This document shows, piece after piece, positions 1-6,497 of a DNA stretch of 7,046 nucleotides. Made by a program: the position numbers and the translations under genes. Source of the DNA: Planctomycetota bacterium (GTDB taxonomy: Bacteria; Planctomycetota; SZUA-567). Below the pieces are notes generated by a model. The model had not been told where the DNA came from, did not search any database, and saw only the letters and a list, made by a program, of their open reading frames with translations. Numbering within the stretch: the first letter of the stretch is position 1; every line of letters begins with the position of its first letter. The stretch is taken from the NCBI GenBank assembly GCA_020860865.1, contig JAJBTL010000350.1, positions 1 to 7,046 on the forward strand, written 5' to 3'.

Positions 1-141
1 CAGTATGACCGTTCTCCGGGCCCCGGCACCTGACGCTTGACACAACACCCGAACCACCGCCTCCGGATCAAAAACTCCTGCGCACAGCAGCGCATCTCCC
101 GGAAATCGGGCAATCTTTCATCATAGTGTATCCCGCGCCTC
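1..141. other. Upstream region, no gene identified
   Basis: No convincing coding region is seen here. Frame 1 is open from the left edge to a TGA at 31-33 and could be the last ten codons of an upstream gene, but the residues are low in information and cannot be assigned. A TTGACA hexamer lies at 37-42, but nothing resembling a -10 box sits 16-18 bases after it, so no promoter is called. The promoter for the downstream genes may lie in this stretch or outside the window. Confidence 0.4.
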
Positions 142-194
142 CGGGCAAGCCGCTTCTGTCGGGCGGTTGGCTCGCGGTGTTTCTTTTTCATTTT
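142..194 (+). terminator. Hairpin plus T-rich tract in the leader of the binding-protein gene (terminator or attenuator candidate)
   Basis: Bases 142-146 pair with 170-174 and bases 148-153 pair with 163-168, leaving an A-G mismatch and a 9-base loop (154-162); two pairs are G-U. A T-rich tract follows at about 180-194, after a 5-base gap that is longer than in a classical intrinsic terminator. The element ends only a few bases before the AAGGAG ribosome binding site at 197-202. It could be the terminator of an upstream gene, an attenuator in the leader of this operon, or chance folding in GC-rich DNA. The pairing was done by hand, with no energy calculated. Confidence 0.35.
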
Positions 195-207
195 GTAAGG
201 AGAGTGT

Positions 208-1161
208 ATGAAATTGCGCCTTGTCCTGGCCGTAGCCTTTGCCGTATCGTTCGTCATGCCGCTGTGCCAGTCCGCCTTCGGCGGCGAAAAGCAGGTTTTC
301 GGCGTCACCCTGATGTCCCTCCGCCATCCGTTCTTCCAGGAAATGAAGGACGAGATGGAGAAGACGGCCGGTGAAATCGCCGTCGTCCTCCGCCTCACCG
401 CCGCCGACTTCGACGCCGGCCAGCCGGTCCGGGAGCTTGACGACTTCGTCCAGCAGCGGGTCAACGCCATCATCCTGGCGCCGTGCGACTCGAAGGCTGT
501 GGCGCCGGCCTTGAAAAAGGCCATCGACGCCGGCATCCCGGTCGTCACCGTCGACGTCGCCGCCGAAGGCGTTGACGTCCTCAGCCACTGCGCGTCGGAC
601 AATGTCGCCGGCGGCCGCCTGGCCGGCGGACTGATGGTCGGCGATCTCCAGCGGCGCGGCATCGACTCCGGTATCGTCCTCATCGTCGATCACTCCGGCG
701 TCACCTCCACCGCCCAGCGCGTCCAGGGCTTCAAGGAAGTCGTGGCCCGTGAACTCCCGAACATCCGCATGGAAACGCTCAATGCCATCGGTCAGCGCGA
801 CCGCGCCATGGCGGTCACGGAAGACGCCCTCCAGCGCTTCGGCGACAGCCTCGTCGGCGCCTTCGGCATTAACGACGACTGCGCCCTCGGCGCCCTGTCC
901 GCCATCGAACGGGCCGACATGCTCGAGAACATCTCCGTCGTCGGCTACGACCTCGGCGACGAATCCCGCGCCGCCATCCAGGAAGGCCGCATGGTCGGGG
1001 ACACTGTCCAGTTCCCCTCGAAGATCGGCCGCACCGGCATCATGACCGCCTACGAATTCGTCACCGGCAAGAACACCAACCCGCCCAAGGACAACCCGGT
1101 CGAAGTCGGCACCTTCACGAAGGACGGCTTCCGGGATCAGTCGGGCGCCCTGGTCAACTAA
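208..1161 (+). CDS. Periplasmic sugar-binding protein of an ABC importer (RbsB-like, type I periplasmic binding fold)
   Basis: This is the solute-binding subunit of a carbohydrate ABC importer, 317 aa, expected in the periplasm. Residues 1-25 form a signal peptide: a charged start (MKLR), a hydrophobic stretch to about residue 17, and a likely signal peptidase I cut after AFG at 25. Cys20 is preceded by MPL, a poor lipobox, so a soluble protein is favoured over a lipoprotein. Compared with E. coli RbsB from memory, these features are retained: the Phe pair after Pro (F42, F43), the SDN segment of the first lobe, Arg171, Asn222, Asp248 and Gln268. RbsB Asn13 and Arg90 appear to be replaced by His40 and Val117, so the ligand is probably not ribose. 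The start is supported by AAGGAG at 197-202, five bases before the ATG. Codons are very strongly C-ending, as expected for a highly expressed binding protein. The gene opens the cluster, while its presumed permease lies about 5.3 kb downstream. The family is clear; the ligand is unknown. Confidence 0.92.
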   Translation: MKLRLVLAVAFAVSFVMPLCQSAFGGEKQVFGVTLMSLRHPFFQEMKDEMEKTAGEIAVVLRLTAADFDAGQPVRELDDFVQQRVNAIILAPCDSKAVAPALKKAIDAGIPVVTVDVAAEGVDVLSHCASDNVAGGRLAGGLMVGDLQRRGIDSGIVLIVDHSGVTSTAQRVQGFKEVVARELPNIRMETLNAIGQRDRAMAVTEDALQRFGDSLVGAFGINDDCALGALSAIERADMLENISVVGYDLGDESRAAIQEGRMVGDTVQFPSKIGRTGIMTAYEFVTGKNTNPPKDNPVEVGTFTKDGFRDQSGALVN

Positions 1162-1235
1162 GGCAACGCGTGCTCGAAGAAGTAAAGGTTGCGGTTTAAA
1201 ACGAAGCTGTCAGAGTAATTGTAATGCTTGTCGAA

Positions 1236-1281
1236 AGCCGGCCGGGAACGTCCGCCAAATGGGATATCGTCCCGGCCGGCT
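1236..1281. repeat. Perfect 12-bp GC-rich inverted repeat between binding-protein and GRE genes
   Basis: AGCCGGCCGGGA at 1236-1247 is the exact reverse complement of TCCCGGCCGGCT at 1270-1281, with a 22-base loop between them. No T-tract follows the right arm, so a classical intrinsic terminator is unlikely. Such stems often protect the 3' end of an upstream binding-protein mRNA and lower expression of the genes behind it; an operator is also possible. The right arm ends 40 bases before the GRE start codon. The structure is seen directly; its role is inferred. Confidence 0.6.
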
Positions 1282-1302
1282 ATCATCTGTTTACGTCCGC
1301 CA
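1248..1302 (+). repeat. Pair of 10-bp direct repeats (ACGTCCGCCA) before the GRE gene
   Basis: ACGTCCGCCA occurs at 1248-1257 and again at 1293-1302, 45 bases apart. Each copy is followed closely by AATGGG, directly in the first case and after GTAT in the second. The first copy begins the loop of the 1236-1281 hairpin and the second ends eight bases before the GRE ribosome binding site. They could be paired regulator sites or a small duplication. The repeat is real; its significance is uncertain. Confidence 0.35.
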
Positions 1303-1309
1303 GTATAAT

Positions 1310-1314
1310 GGGGG
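1310..1314 (+). promoter_or_regulatory. Ribosome binding site that sets the GRE start
   Basis: A GGGGG run lies seven bases before the ATG at 1322. The same reading frame is open further upstream to an ATG at 1259, but that would place the start inside the hairpin loop and add 21 residues that do not look like the family. The start at 1322 is therefore preferred. Confidence 0.6.
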
Positions 1315-1321
1315 CATCACC

Positions 1322-3706
1322 ATGACAACATCATATCCAGACACGTTGGCTGATATCGCCGACCTTGAACCTTCGGCCCGCATCGAACGGCTGAAAAGCC
1401 GCATGCTGGCGGAACCGCGTTACCTCTCTCTCGAGCAGGCCCTCATCATCACCGAAGTCTACAAGAACAATCCGGACGCCTCGCCCGCCCGGAAGCGGGC
1501 CGTCTCCCTCTCGGAAGCGATGCGCCGCATCGCCATCGCCATCGATCCGGAAGAACTCATCGTCGGCAACCGTACCGCCGGCGTCCGCGCCGGGGTGGTT
1601 TTCCCGGAAGCCGGGATTTCCTGGATTGACCGGGAAATCGAACACCTTCACACCCGGCCGCAGGACAAGTTCAATGTCCACCCGGAAGACATCGTCACCT
1701 TCCGCCAGGTCATCCTTCCCTTCTGGAAAGGGAAAAGCCTCGAAGATACCATCCGGGCAGAAGCCGGCGACCGCGTCGACGCCATCGGCAAGGTGGTCAA
1801 GATTAACCAGAAGGACCACGCCCAAGGCCACATCTGCCCTGACACCGAGGCGTGGATTCGGAAAGGCCCGGCCGGCATCGCTGGCGAGGCCAAGGCCAAA
1901 TTGGCCGACGCCGCCTCGCCTGAAGCGGCGGAGTTTTATGAATGCGTCGTCCTCGTCATGGACGCGGCGTCCGACTTTATGCGACGCTACGCCGAACTGG
2001 CCAGAGACCTGGCCCGGACCGACGCGGACAACCGGGACAACCTCCTGGAAGTCGCCCGCATCGCGGACAAATTGGCAACCGCCGGCGCCGACACGTTCCG
2101 GGAAGCGGTCCAGTCCCTTTGGTTCCTCTACACCCTTCTTCATCTTGAAAGCAACGCCTCGTCCTTTTCGCCCGGACGGGCTGATCAATATCTGTATCCA
2201 TATTTCCGCCGCGACATCGATGATGGCCGCCTCGACCTGGCCGGCGCCCTGGAAATCATCGAAGCGCTCTGGCTCAAGTTCAACCAGGTCGTCTATCTCA
2301 GGAATTCCCACAGCGCCAGCTTTTTCGCCGGTTTCCCGATTGGCTTCAATGTCGCGCTCGGTGGCATCGACCGGGACGGGAACGACGTCACGAACGAGTT
2401 GTCGTTCCTGTTCCTAAAGGCCCAGGCACACATCCTTCTTCTCCAGCCGAACCTGTCCGCCCGGCTCCACGCCGGCACGCCGAAAGCGCTCCTCGACGAG
2501 TGTTCGCGGGTCATCGGCATGGGGAGCGGCATGCCGCAGATCTTCAACGACGAAAGCATCGTCCCCGCCCTTATGGCCCAGGGAATCGAAGAGGGCGACG
2601 CCAGGGACTACGCCATTGTCGGCTGTGTCGAACTGACCACCCAGGGGAATAACCTCGGCTGGTCCGACGCCGCCATGTTCAACCTGCCGAAGGCGCTCGA
2701 ACTGGCGTTGAACGACGGCCGCTGCCTCCTCACCGGCCAGCAGCTTGGACCCGCGACCGGCTGCCTCCCTGACTTCTCGACCTACGAGGACGTCGAAACG
2801 GCCTTCACCCGGCAGATCGATTATTTCTTCGACGAAATGATCAAAGCCTGCGAAAAGGTGGAGGAAATCCGCCAGCGCCTTCTTCCGACCGCCTTCCTGT
2901 CCGGCGTCATCCGGGATTGTCTCGAGAAGGGCCAGGACGTCACCCGGGGCGGCGCCCATTACAACTATTCGGGCATCCAAGCCATCCAGGTCGCCAATGT
3001 CGCGGACAGCCTGGCGGCGCTCCGGAAGCTGGTCTATGACGACGGCGTCATCGACCGGACGCGCCTCCTCGAAGCGCTCCGGGACGATTTCGCCGGGGCG
3101 GAGGATCTCCGTCAGCGCCTCCTCAATAAAGCGCCGAAATACGGGAACGATGTCGAATGGGTCGACGCCATCGGCGCCAAATGGGTCGCCTACTTCGCCG
3201 GGAAGTTCAAGGGCCTCCGGAATTACCGGGGCGGGCCGTACCAGACCGGCATGTACACGGTGAGCGCCCACGTGCCGATGGGCGCCAATGTCGGCGCCAG
3301 TCCGGACGGGCGCGGCGCCAGGGCGCCTCTCGCCGACGGCGGCATGTCGGCCGTCTACGGCCGGGACGTGAACGGACCGATCGCGCTTCTGAAGTCGGTG
3401 GCGAGAATAGACGGCAAACTCGGTTCCAACGGCACCCTTCTCAACATGAAGTTCCTGCCGCAGTTTTTCCGGACGGAAGAGGGGATTGAGAAATTTTCCT
3501 CCCTCCTCCGCGCCTTCGTCGCCCTCCGGATAAACCATGTCCAGTTCAACGTGGTCAACCGGGACGACCTTCTTGCCGCCCAGAAACAGCCGGAACTGTT
3601 CCCGAATCTGACCATCCGCGTCGCCGGGTACACCGCTTATTTCACTGAACTGTCCCGGGAACTCCAGGACGAAATCATCGCCCGTACCGCCTACGACGGG
3701 GTGTGA
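1322..3706 (+). CDS. pflD: Glycyl radical enzyme, PflD/YbiW type (candidate anhydrosugar-phosphate C-O lyase)
   Basis: This cytoplasmic, oxygen-sensitive enzyme has 794 aa, the normal length for the family. Two diagnostic sites are visible. The catalytic cysteine loop is VGCVEL, with thiyl-radical Cys435 and general-base-type Glu437. The C-terminal radical motif RVAGYTAYF carries Gly769, 25 residues from the end. Pyruvate formate-lyase has two adjacent catalytic cysteines; here there is one, with the Glu two residues on, as in C-O and C-N cleaving GREs. Choline, glycerol, propanediol and hydroxyproline enzymes typically read GCVEP, whereas E. coli PflD reads GCVEL. Other segments recalled as shared with PflD are GNRT near the N-terminus, TRPQD, INQ-D-QGH (161-170), ESNASS (276-281), FAGFP, TVSAHVP and NGTLLN. 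PflD is reported to open 1,5-anhydromannitol-6-phosphate to 1-deoxyfructose-6-phosphate. That substrate is a hypothesis here, supported by the adjoining sugar kinase and importer. The activase gene begins one base after the stop codon. The GRE class is certain, PflD-type likely, the substrate unproven. Confidence 0.93.
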   Translation: MTTSYPDTLADIADLEPSARIERLKSRMLAEPRYLSLEQALIITEVYKNNPDASPARKRAVSLSEAMRRIAIAIDPEELIVGNRTAGVRAGVVFPEAGISWIDREIEHLHTRPQDKFNVHPEDIVTFRQVILPFWKGKSLEDTIRAEAGDRVDAIGKVVKINQKDHAQGHICPDTEAWIRKGPAGIAGEAKAKLADAASPEAAEFYECVVLVMDAASDFMRRYAELARDLARTDADNRDNLLEVARIADKLATAGADTFREAVQSLWFLYTLLHLESNASSFSPGRADQYLYPYFRRDIDDGRLDLAGALEIIEALWLKFNQVVYLRNSHSASFFAGFPIGFNVALGGIDRDGNDVTNELSFLFLKAQAHILLLQPNLSARLHAGTPKALLDECSRVIGMGSGMPQIFNDESIVPALMAQGIEEGDARDYAIVGCVELTTQGNNLGWSDAAMFNLPKALELALNDGRCLLTGQQLGPATGCLPDFSTYEDVETAFTRQIDYFFDEMIKACEKVEEIRQRLLPTAFLSGVIRDCLEKGQDVTRGGAHYNYSGIQAIQVANVADSLAALRKLVYDDGVIDRTRLLEALRDDFAGAEDLRQRLLNKAPKYGNDVEWVDAIGAKWVAYFAGKFKGLRNYRGGPYQTGMYTVSAHVPMGANVGASPDGRGARAPLADGGMSAVYGRDVNGPIALLKSVARIDGKLGSNGTLLNMKFLPQFFRTEEGIEKFSSLLRAFVALRINHVQFNVVNRDDLLAAQKQPELFPNLTIRVAGYTAYFTELSRELQDEIIARTAYDGV

Positions 3707-3707
3707 C

Positions 3708-4613
3708 GTGACGACGGGCATGGTGTTTTCAGTGCAACGCTTCTCCGTCCACGACGGGCCCGGCATCAGGACAACGGTGTTCCTGAAAGGCTGTCCGCTT
3801 CGCTGTCCGTGGTGCCAGAATCCGGAAGGGCTTACCCGATCGGCCCGGGTGTGGAACTTCGACAACCTCTGCGGCGGCTGCGGGAACTGCCTGTCGGTGT
3901 GCCCAACGGGCGCGCTCCGAATGGGTCCGGACCGGCGGCCGGTCATCGACCACGACCGCTGCACCGTCTGCGGCGGCTGCATTCGGGAATGCGTCAGGAA
4001 CGCCCTGGCGGTGGACGGCTGGGAAGTGTCGGCGGCGGAACTGGCGGAGACGCTTTTGGCAGACGCGGTGTTTTATACCGCCGCCGGCGGCGGGGTCAGT
4101 TTTTCCGGCGGCGAACCGCTGGCCCAGGCGGATTTTGTCCGGGACGTGGCGGAACGCTGTCACCGGGCCGGCATCAACACGGCGGTGGAAACGTGCCTGG
4201 AAGTGCCGTGGGACGCGGTTTTGCCGACTCTCGGCGTAATCGATCATTTCCTTGTCGACATCAAGTTCGCGGATTCCGGGCGGCACCGGTCCGTCACCGG
4301 CGTCGGGAACGATCGCATCCTCGACAACTTCCGCCGCCTCGCCCGTGTTCTTCCCGCCGACCGGCTGCGGGTGAGATTGCCGCTCATTCCCGGCTTTACC
4401 GCCGAGGCGGACAACATCGCCGAGGTCGCGGATATCGTCAGGGCCGCGAATGCTGAAGTACCGCTTGAACTGCTGAATTTCAATCCGCTTGCCGAGGCGA
4501 AGTACCGCCGGATGGCGCTTCGGAATGATTTTCCCTCTGACGCTCGGGCGTATAGCGACGATGAAATGGCGGCTTTCCGCAGTATCGCCGCCGGACGGGT
4601 ACGGCTGGTGTAG
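3708..4613 (+). CDS. Glycyl radical enzyme activating enzyme (radical SAM, two extra 4Fe-4S clusters; PflC/YbiY type)
   Basis: This enzyme cleaves S-adenosylmethionine reductively and removes a hydrogen atom from the glycine of its partner, here most likely Gly769 of the GRE just upstream. The radical SAM triad CX3CX2C is Cys29, Cys33 and Cys36, preceded by the HDGPGIRTTVF segment typical of GRE activases. A ferredoxin-like insert follows with two CX2CX2CX3C motifs: Cys55/58/61/65 and Cys85/88/91/95. The second motif lacks the usual Pro after its last Cys. The SAM-binding SGGEP motif is at 133-137. At 301 aa the length fits activases with the double-cluster insert. The start is taken as GTG at 3708, one base after the GRE stop, which implies translational coupling; an ATG at 3720 is a possible alternative. 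The frame ends in TAG at 4611-4613, and the kinase gene lies in the same frame with no other stop between them. Family and partner are confident. Confidence 0.93.
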   Translation: MTTGMVFSVQRFSVHDGPGIRTTVFLKGCPLRCPWCQNPEGLTRSARVWNFDNLCGGCGNCLSVCPTGALRMGPDRRPVIDHDRCTVCGGCIRECVRNALAVDGWEVSAAELAETLLADAVFYTAAGGGVSFSGGEPLAQADFVRDVAERCHRAGINTAVETCLEVPWDAVLPTLGVIDHFLVDIKFADSGRHRSVTGVGNDRILDNFRRLARVLPADRLRVRLPLIPGFTAEADNIAEVADIVRAANAEVPLELLNFNPLAEAKYRRMALRNDFPSDARAYSDDEMAAFRSIAAGRVRLV

Positions 4614-4643
4614 ACAAACTTTACCCACCACTCTTTTTTGAAC

Positions 4644-4650
4644 GGGGTGA
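4644..4650 (+). promoter_or_regulatory. Ribosome binding site that sets the kinase start
   Basis: GGGGTGA lies eight bases before the ATG at 4659. The frame is open back to a TTG at 4638, but nothing like a binding site precedes that codon, so the ATG is preferred. This also supports independent initiation of the kinase, although it lies in the same frame as the activase. Confidence 0.65.
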
Positions 4651-4658
4651 CAAACGCA

Positions 4659-6497
4659 ATGCAATCACTTGACGCGTGTATCGCCAGGGCCGGCGCCGGC
4701 GAACCGGTATACATAACCGACTTCCGCGCCCTCCTGGCGGCTCTGCCGGACGACAGCGCCTTCGACCTGACCATATCCGTCGCCAGGCTGGACGGCGGCG
4801 TCCGGAACTATCCGGTGCGGCTGCCGTTGGATTCACGCCTCGGTGGCGCGGCCAGGGAGATGGTCAGGGAATACTTTCTTGCCGAAGTGTACAACATCCT
4901 GTCGAGCCTTGGCGGCGTGTTGACGTTCCATTGTCCAGGCCATGCCGACGAAGGGAAAGCCTACCGTTCCCATTTTTACGACGCCTTCGGCGTCGCCCTG
5001 CCGACGAGCCAACGGCAGGGCTATGGCAAATGCCTGAACGTTCTCGAACGAATGATGGCCGCGCTCCCAGGCGGCGAGGCGCAGCGCTTCTCCTGCACCG
5101 TCTCGGATGCGCCCGCCCCGGCCGAATCCGAAATAGCGGCGCCGGTCCCGGCCTTCGGCGTCGCCGAAGTGTTCCGCCGGGCCGCCGGTGGGCTGGACGG
5201 GAAGGCACTCCTCGGCATCGATATCGGCGGCACCGACATCAAGCTGGTTCTCGCCCTGGACGGGCGCATCGCCTGCTGCAAAGAATTCGACTGGTATCCG
5301 GCCGGCATGGGAACGGTGGAGGAGTTTGTCGAACCGCTTTTCATCCTCCTCGATCTCCTCGCCTGGAAAGGGAGGGCGGTCCGCGACGGGGACGACGAAC
5401 TGTCGGACATCCTCGCCGCCAGCCTCGGCCGCGAAGCCGGTGTCGAGGAAATGAAGGTGGCCCTGTTCCGCGCCCGGGACGCCCGGGGCGTCTGCGGATT
5501 CCGCTACGACGCGGTCGGCCTCTGTTTTCCCGATGTCGTCATCGGCAATAAGATTGTCGGCGGCGAGACCCTGAAGACTCGCGGCATGCGGGACCGCTGG
5601 CGGGACGAGTACGACCGCGAATTCGCCAAGCTGACCCACCTGGACGACGTCATCCGTCGCTTCGTTACGGCGGACGGCGCCGTCGGCATCATTAACGACG
5701 GATCCATGGCCGCCTTCACCGCCGGCGTCGAGGCCGCGGTTACCGCGCCCGAGTCGGTGGCGGACGGCGTTTTTGCCCATACCCTCGGGACCGAACTCGG
5801 GTCCGGTTGGGTGACGGAGACGGGCGTTTTTCCGGATATCCCCCTGGAAGTCTACAATTTCATTATCGATCTCGGCTCCTGGCCGGAACGGGCCCACCAG
5901 CCGGACGATGTCCGGAGCGTGAATAATTTCAACACCCGACTCCCCGGCACACTGCAAAAATACACCAGCCAGTCCGGCGTGTTCCGACTCGCTTTCAAGC
6001 TGCTTCAGGACAAACGGCCGGACATCATCGACGCGTTTATGGAAAAGGGATTTGTCGTCCGCCGGGACGACGGGCTGTTCATCCCCACCGCGCCCCGTGA
6101 TATGCGGAAGCCGTTTCTTGAGTACATCATGGAAATGGCCGAACAGTCCGGCGACCCGCTCCTCGGCCGCATTTTCCGGGAGATTGGCGTCGCCCTCGCC
6201 GTCACCGGGCGCGAGGTGGACAGGATTCTCCGGCCGGCGGCGCGGCGGCGCATTCTTTTCGGTCGACTGGTGAAACGGCCGGGCTGTTTCGAAGAGATGC
6301 GCCGAGGCGTCCTCGGGTACGACCCGGAGGCAGACCTCGCCGTCGCCGACGACTCCATCGCCTTGACGCCGCTCATGCGCGAACTCGGCGCCAGCCGCGA
6401 ATACTCCATCGCCCAATTCGCCCAGGCCGTCGGGGCGGTGCATTTCGCCAAATATGTTTTGGAAATGAATGACGCAAAGGACACGCATGGCCGATAG
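4659..6497 (+). CDS. Large ROK-like sugar kinase (ASKHA fold) with unrecognised N-terminal region
   Basis: This 612-aa protein contains an ATP-dependent sugar-kinase core of the ROK/hexokinase superfamily. The phosphate-1 loop is DIGGTDIK (188-195). Asn346-Asp347 in IINDGSMAA match the ROK NDxNxAA segment, making Asp347 the likely catalytic base. GTELGSG (377-383) matches the phosphate-2 glycine loop. The ROK zinc motif CxCGxxGC is absent. ROK kinases are usually about 300 aa. Here roughly 185 residues precede the kinase core, with no domain I recognise, and there are insertions between the ATP-binding motifs plus a long C-terminal part. Lying between a GRE/activase pair and a sugar permease, it probably phosphorylates the imported compound before radical cleavage. 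A sugar-sensing or regulatory ROK protein is an alternative, but no helix-turn-helix is evident. A BadF-type reductase activator is less likely because the loop reads DIGGT and no paired cluster cysteines are seen. The end overlaps the permease start by 11 bases. The core fold is confident; the substrate is inferred. Confidence 0.8.
   Translation: MQSLDACIARAGAGEPVYITDFRALLAALPDDSAFDLTISVARLDGGVRNYPVRLPLDSRLGGAAREMVREYFLAEVYNILSSLGGVLTFHCPGHADEGKAYRSHFYDAFGVALPTSQRQGYGKCLNVLERMMAALPGGEAQRFSCTVSDAPAPAESEIAAPVPAFGVAEVFRRAAGGLDGKALLGIDIGGTDIKLVLALDGRIACCKEFDWYPAGMGTVEEFVEPLFILLDLLAWKGRAVRDGDDELSDILAASLGREAGVEEMKVALFRARDARGVCGFRYDAVGLCFPDVVIGNKIVGGETLKTRGMRDRWRDEYDREFAKLTHLDDVIRRFVTADGAVGIINDGSMAAFTAGVEAAVTAPESVADGVFAHTLGTELGSGWVTETGVFPDIPLEVYNFIIDLGSWPERAHQPDDVRSVNNFNTRLPGTLQKYTSQSGVFRLAFKLLQDKRPDIIDAFMEKGFVVRRDDGLFIPTAPRDMRKPFLEYIMEMAEQSGDPLLGRIFREIGVALAVTGREVDRILRPAARRRILFGRLVKRPGCFEEMRRGVLGYDPEADLAVADDSIALTPLMRELGASREYSIAQFAQAVGAVHFAKYVLEMNDAKDTHGR
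6476..6481 (+). promoter_or_regulatory. Ribosome binding site of the permease gene, inside the kinase gene
   Basis: AAAGGA lies five bases before the ATG at 6487 and within the last codons of the kinase. It supports 6487 as the true permease start and suggests translational coupling of the two genes. A later in-frame ATG at 6529, just before the first membrane segment, is less well supported. Confidence 0.6.

Noticed and set aside
37..42. TTGACA as a -35 promoter element
   Set aside because: The sequence 16-18 bases downstream is GC-rich with no -10 resemblance.
1304..1309. TATAAT matching a -10 promoter box just before the GRE
   Set aside because: No -35-like sequence is seen at the right distance, and a start point from it would fall about five bases before the ATG and exclude the ribosome binding site. 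It is probably chance.
1308..1325. Five-codon reading frame (MGASP) overlapping the GRE start codon
   Set aside because: It has no ribosome binding site of its own, and its ATG is part of the sequence in front of the GRE ribosome binding site. There is no evidence of a regulatory leader peptide.
1322..3706. Pyruvate formate-lyase, choline TMA-lyase, glycerol/propanediol dehydratase or hydroxyproline dehydratase
   Set aside because: There is a single catalytic Cys rather than the adjacent pair of pyruvate formate-lyase, and the loop is GCVEL rather than GCVEP. Segments elsewhere match PflD instead, and no microcompartment shell genes are present.
2414..3982. Long open frame on the - strand opposite the GRE gene; similar ones at 1331-2311, 3729-4664 and 4833-6644
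   Set aside because: They lie opposite genes with clear family motifs, have translations rich in R, G, V and D with no recognisable domain, and are expected by-products of strongly C/G-ending codons.
4659..6497. BadF/HgdC-type ATPase activator for a radical dehydratase
   Set aside because: The phosphate loop is DIGGTDIK as in sugar kinases, and no paired cysteines for a bridging Fe-S cluster are seen. The GRE already has its own radical-SAM activase.
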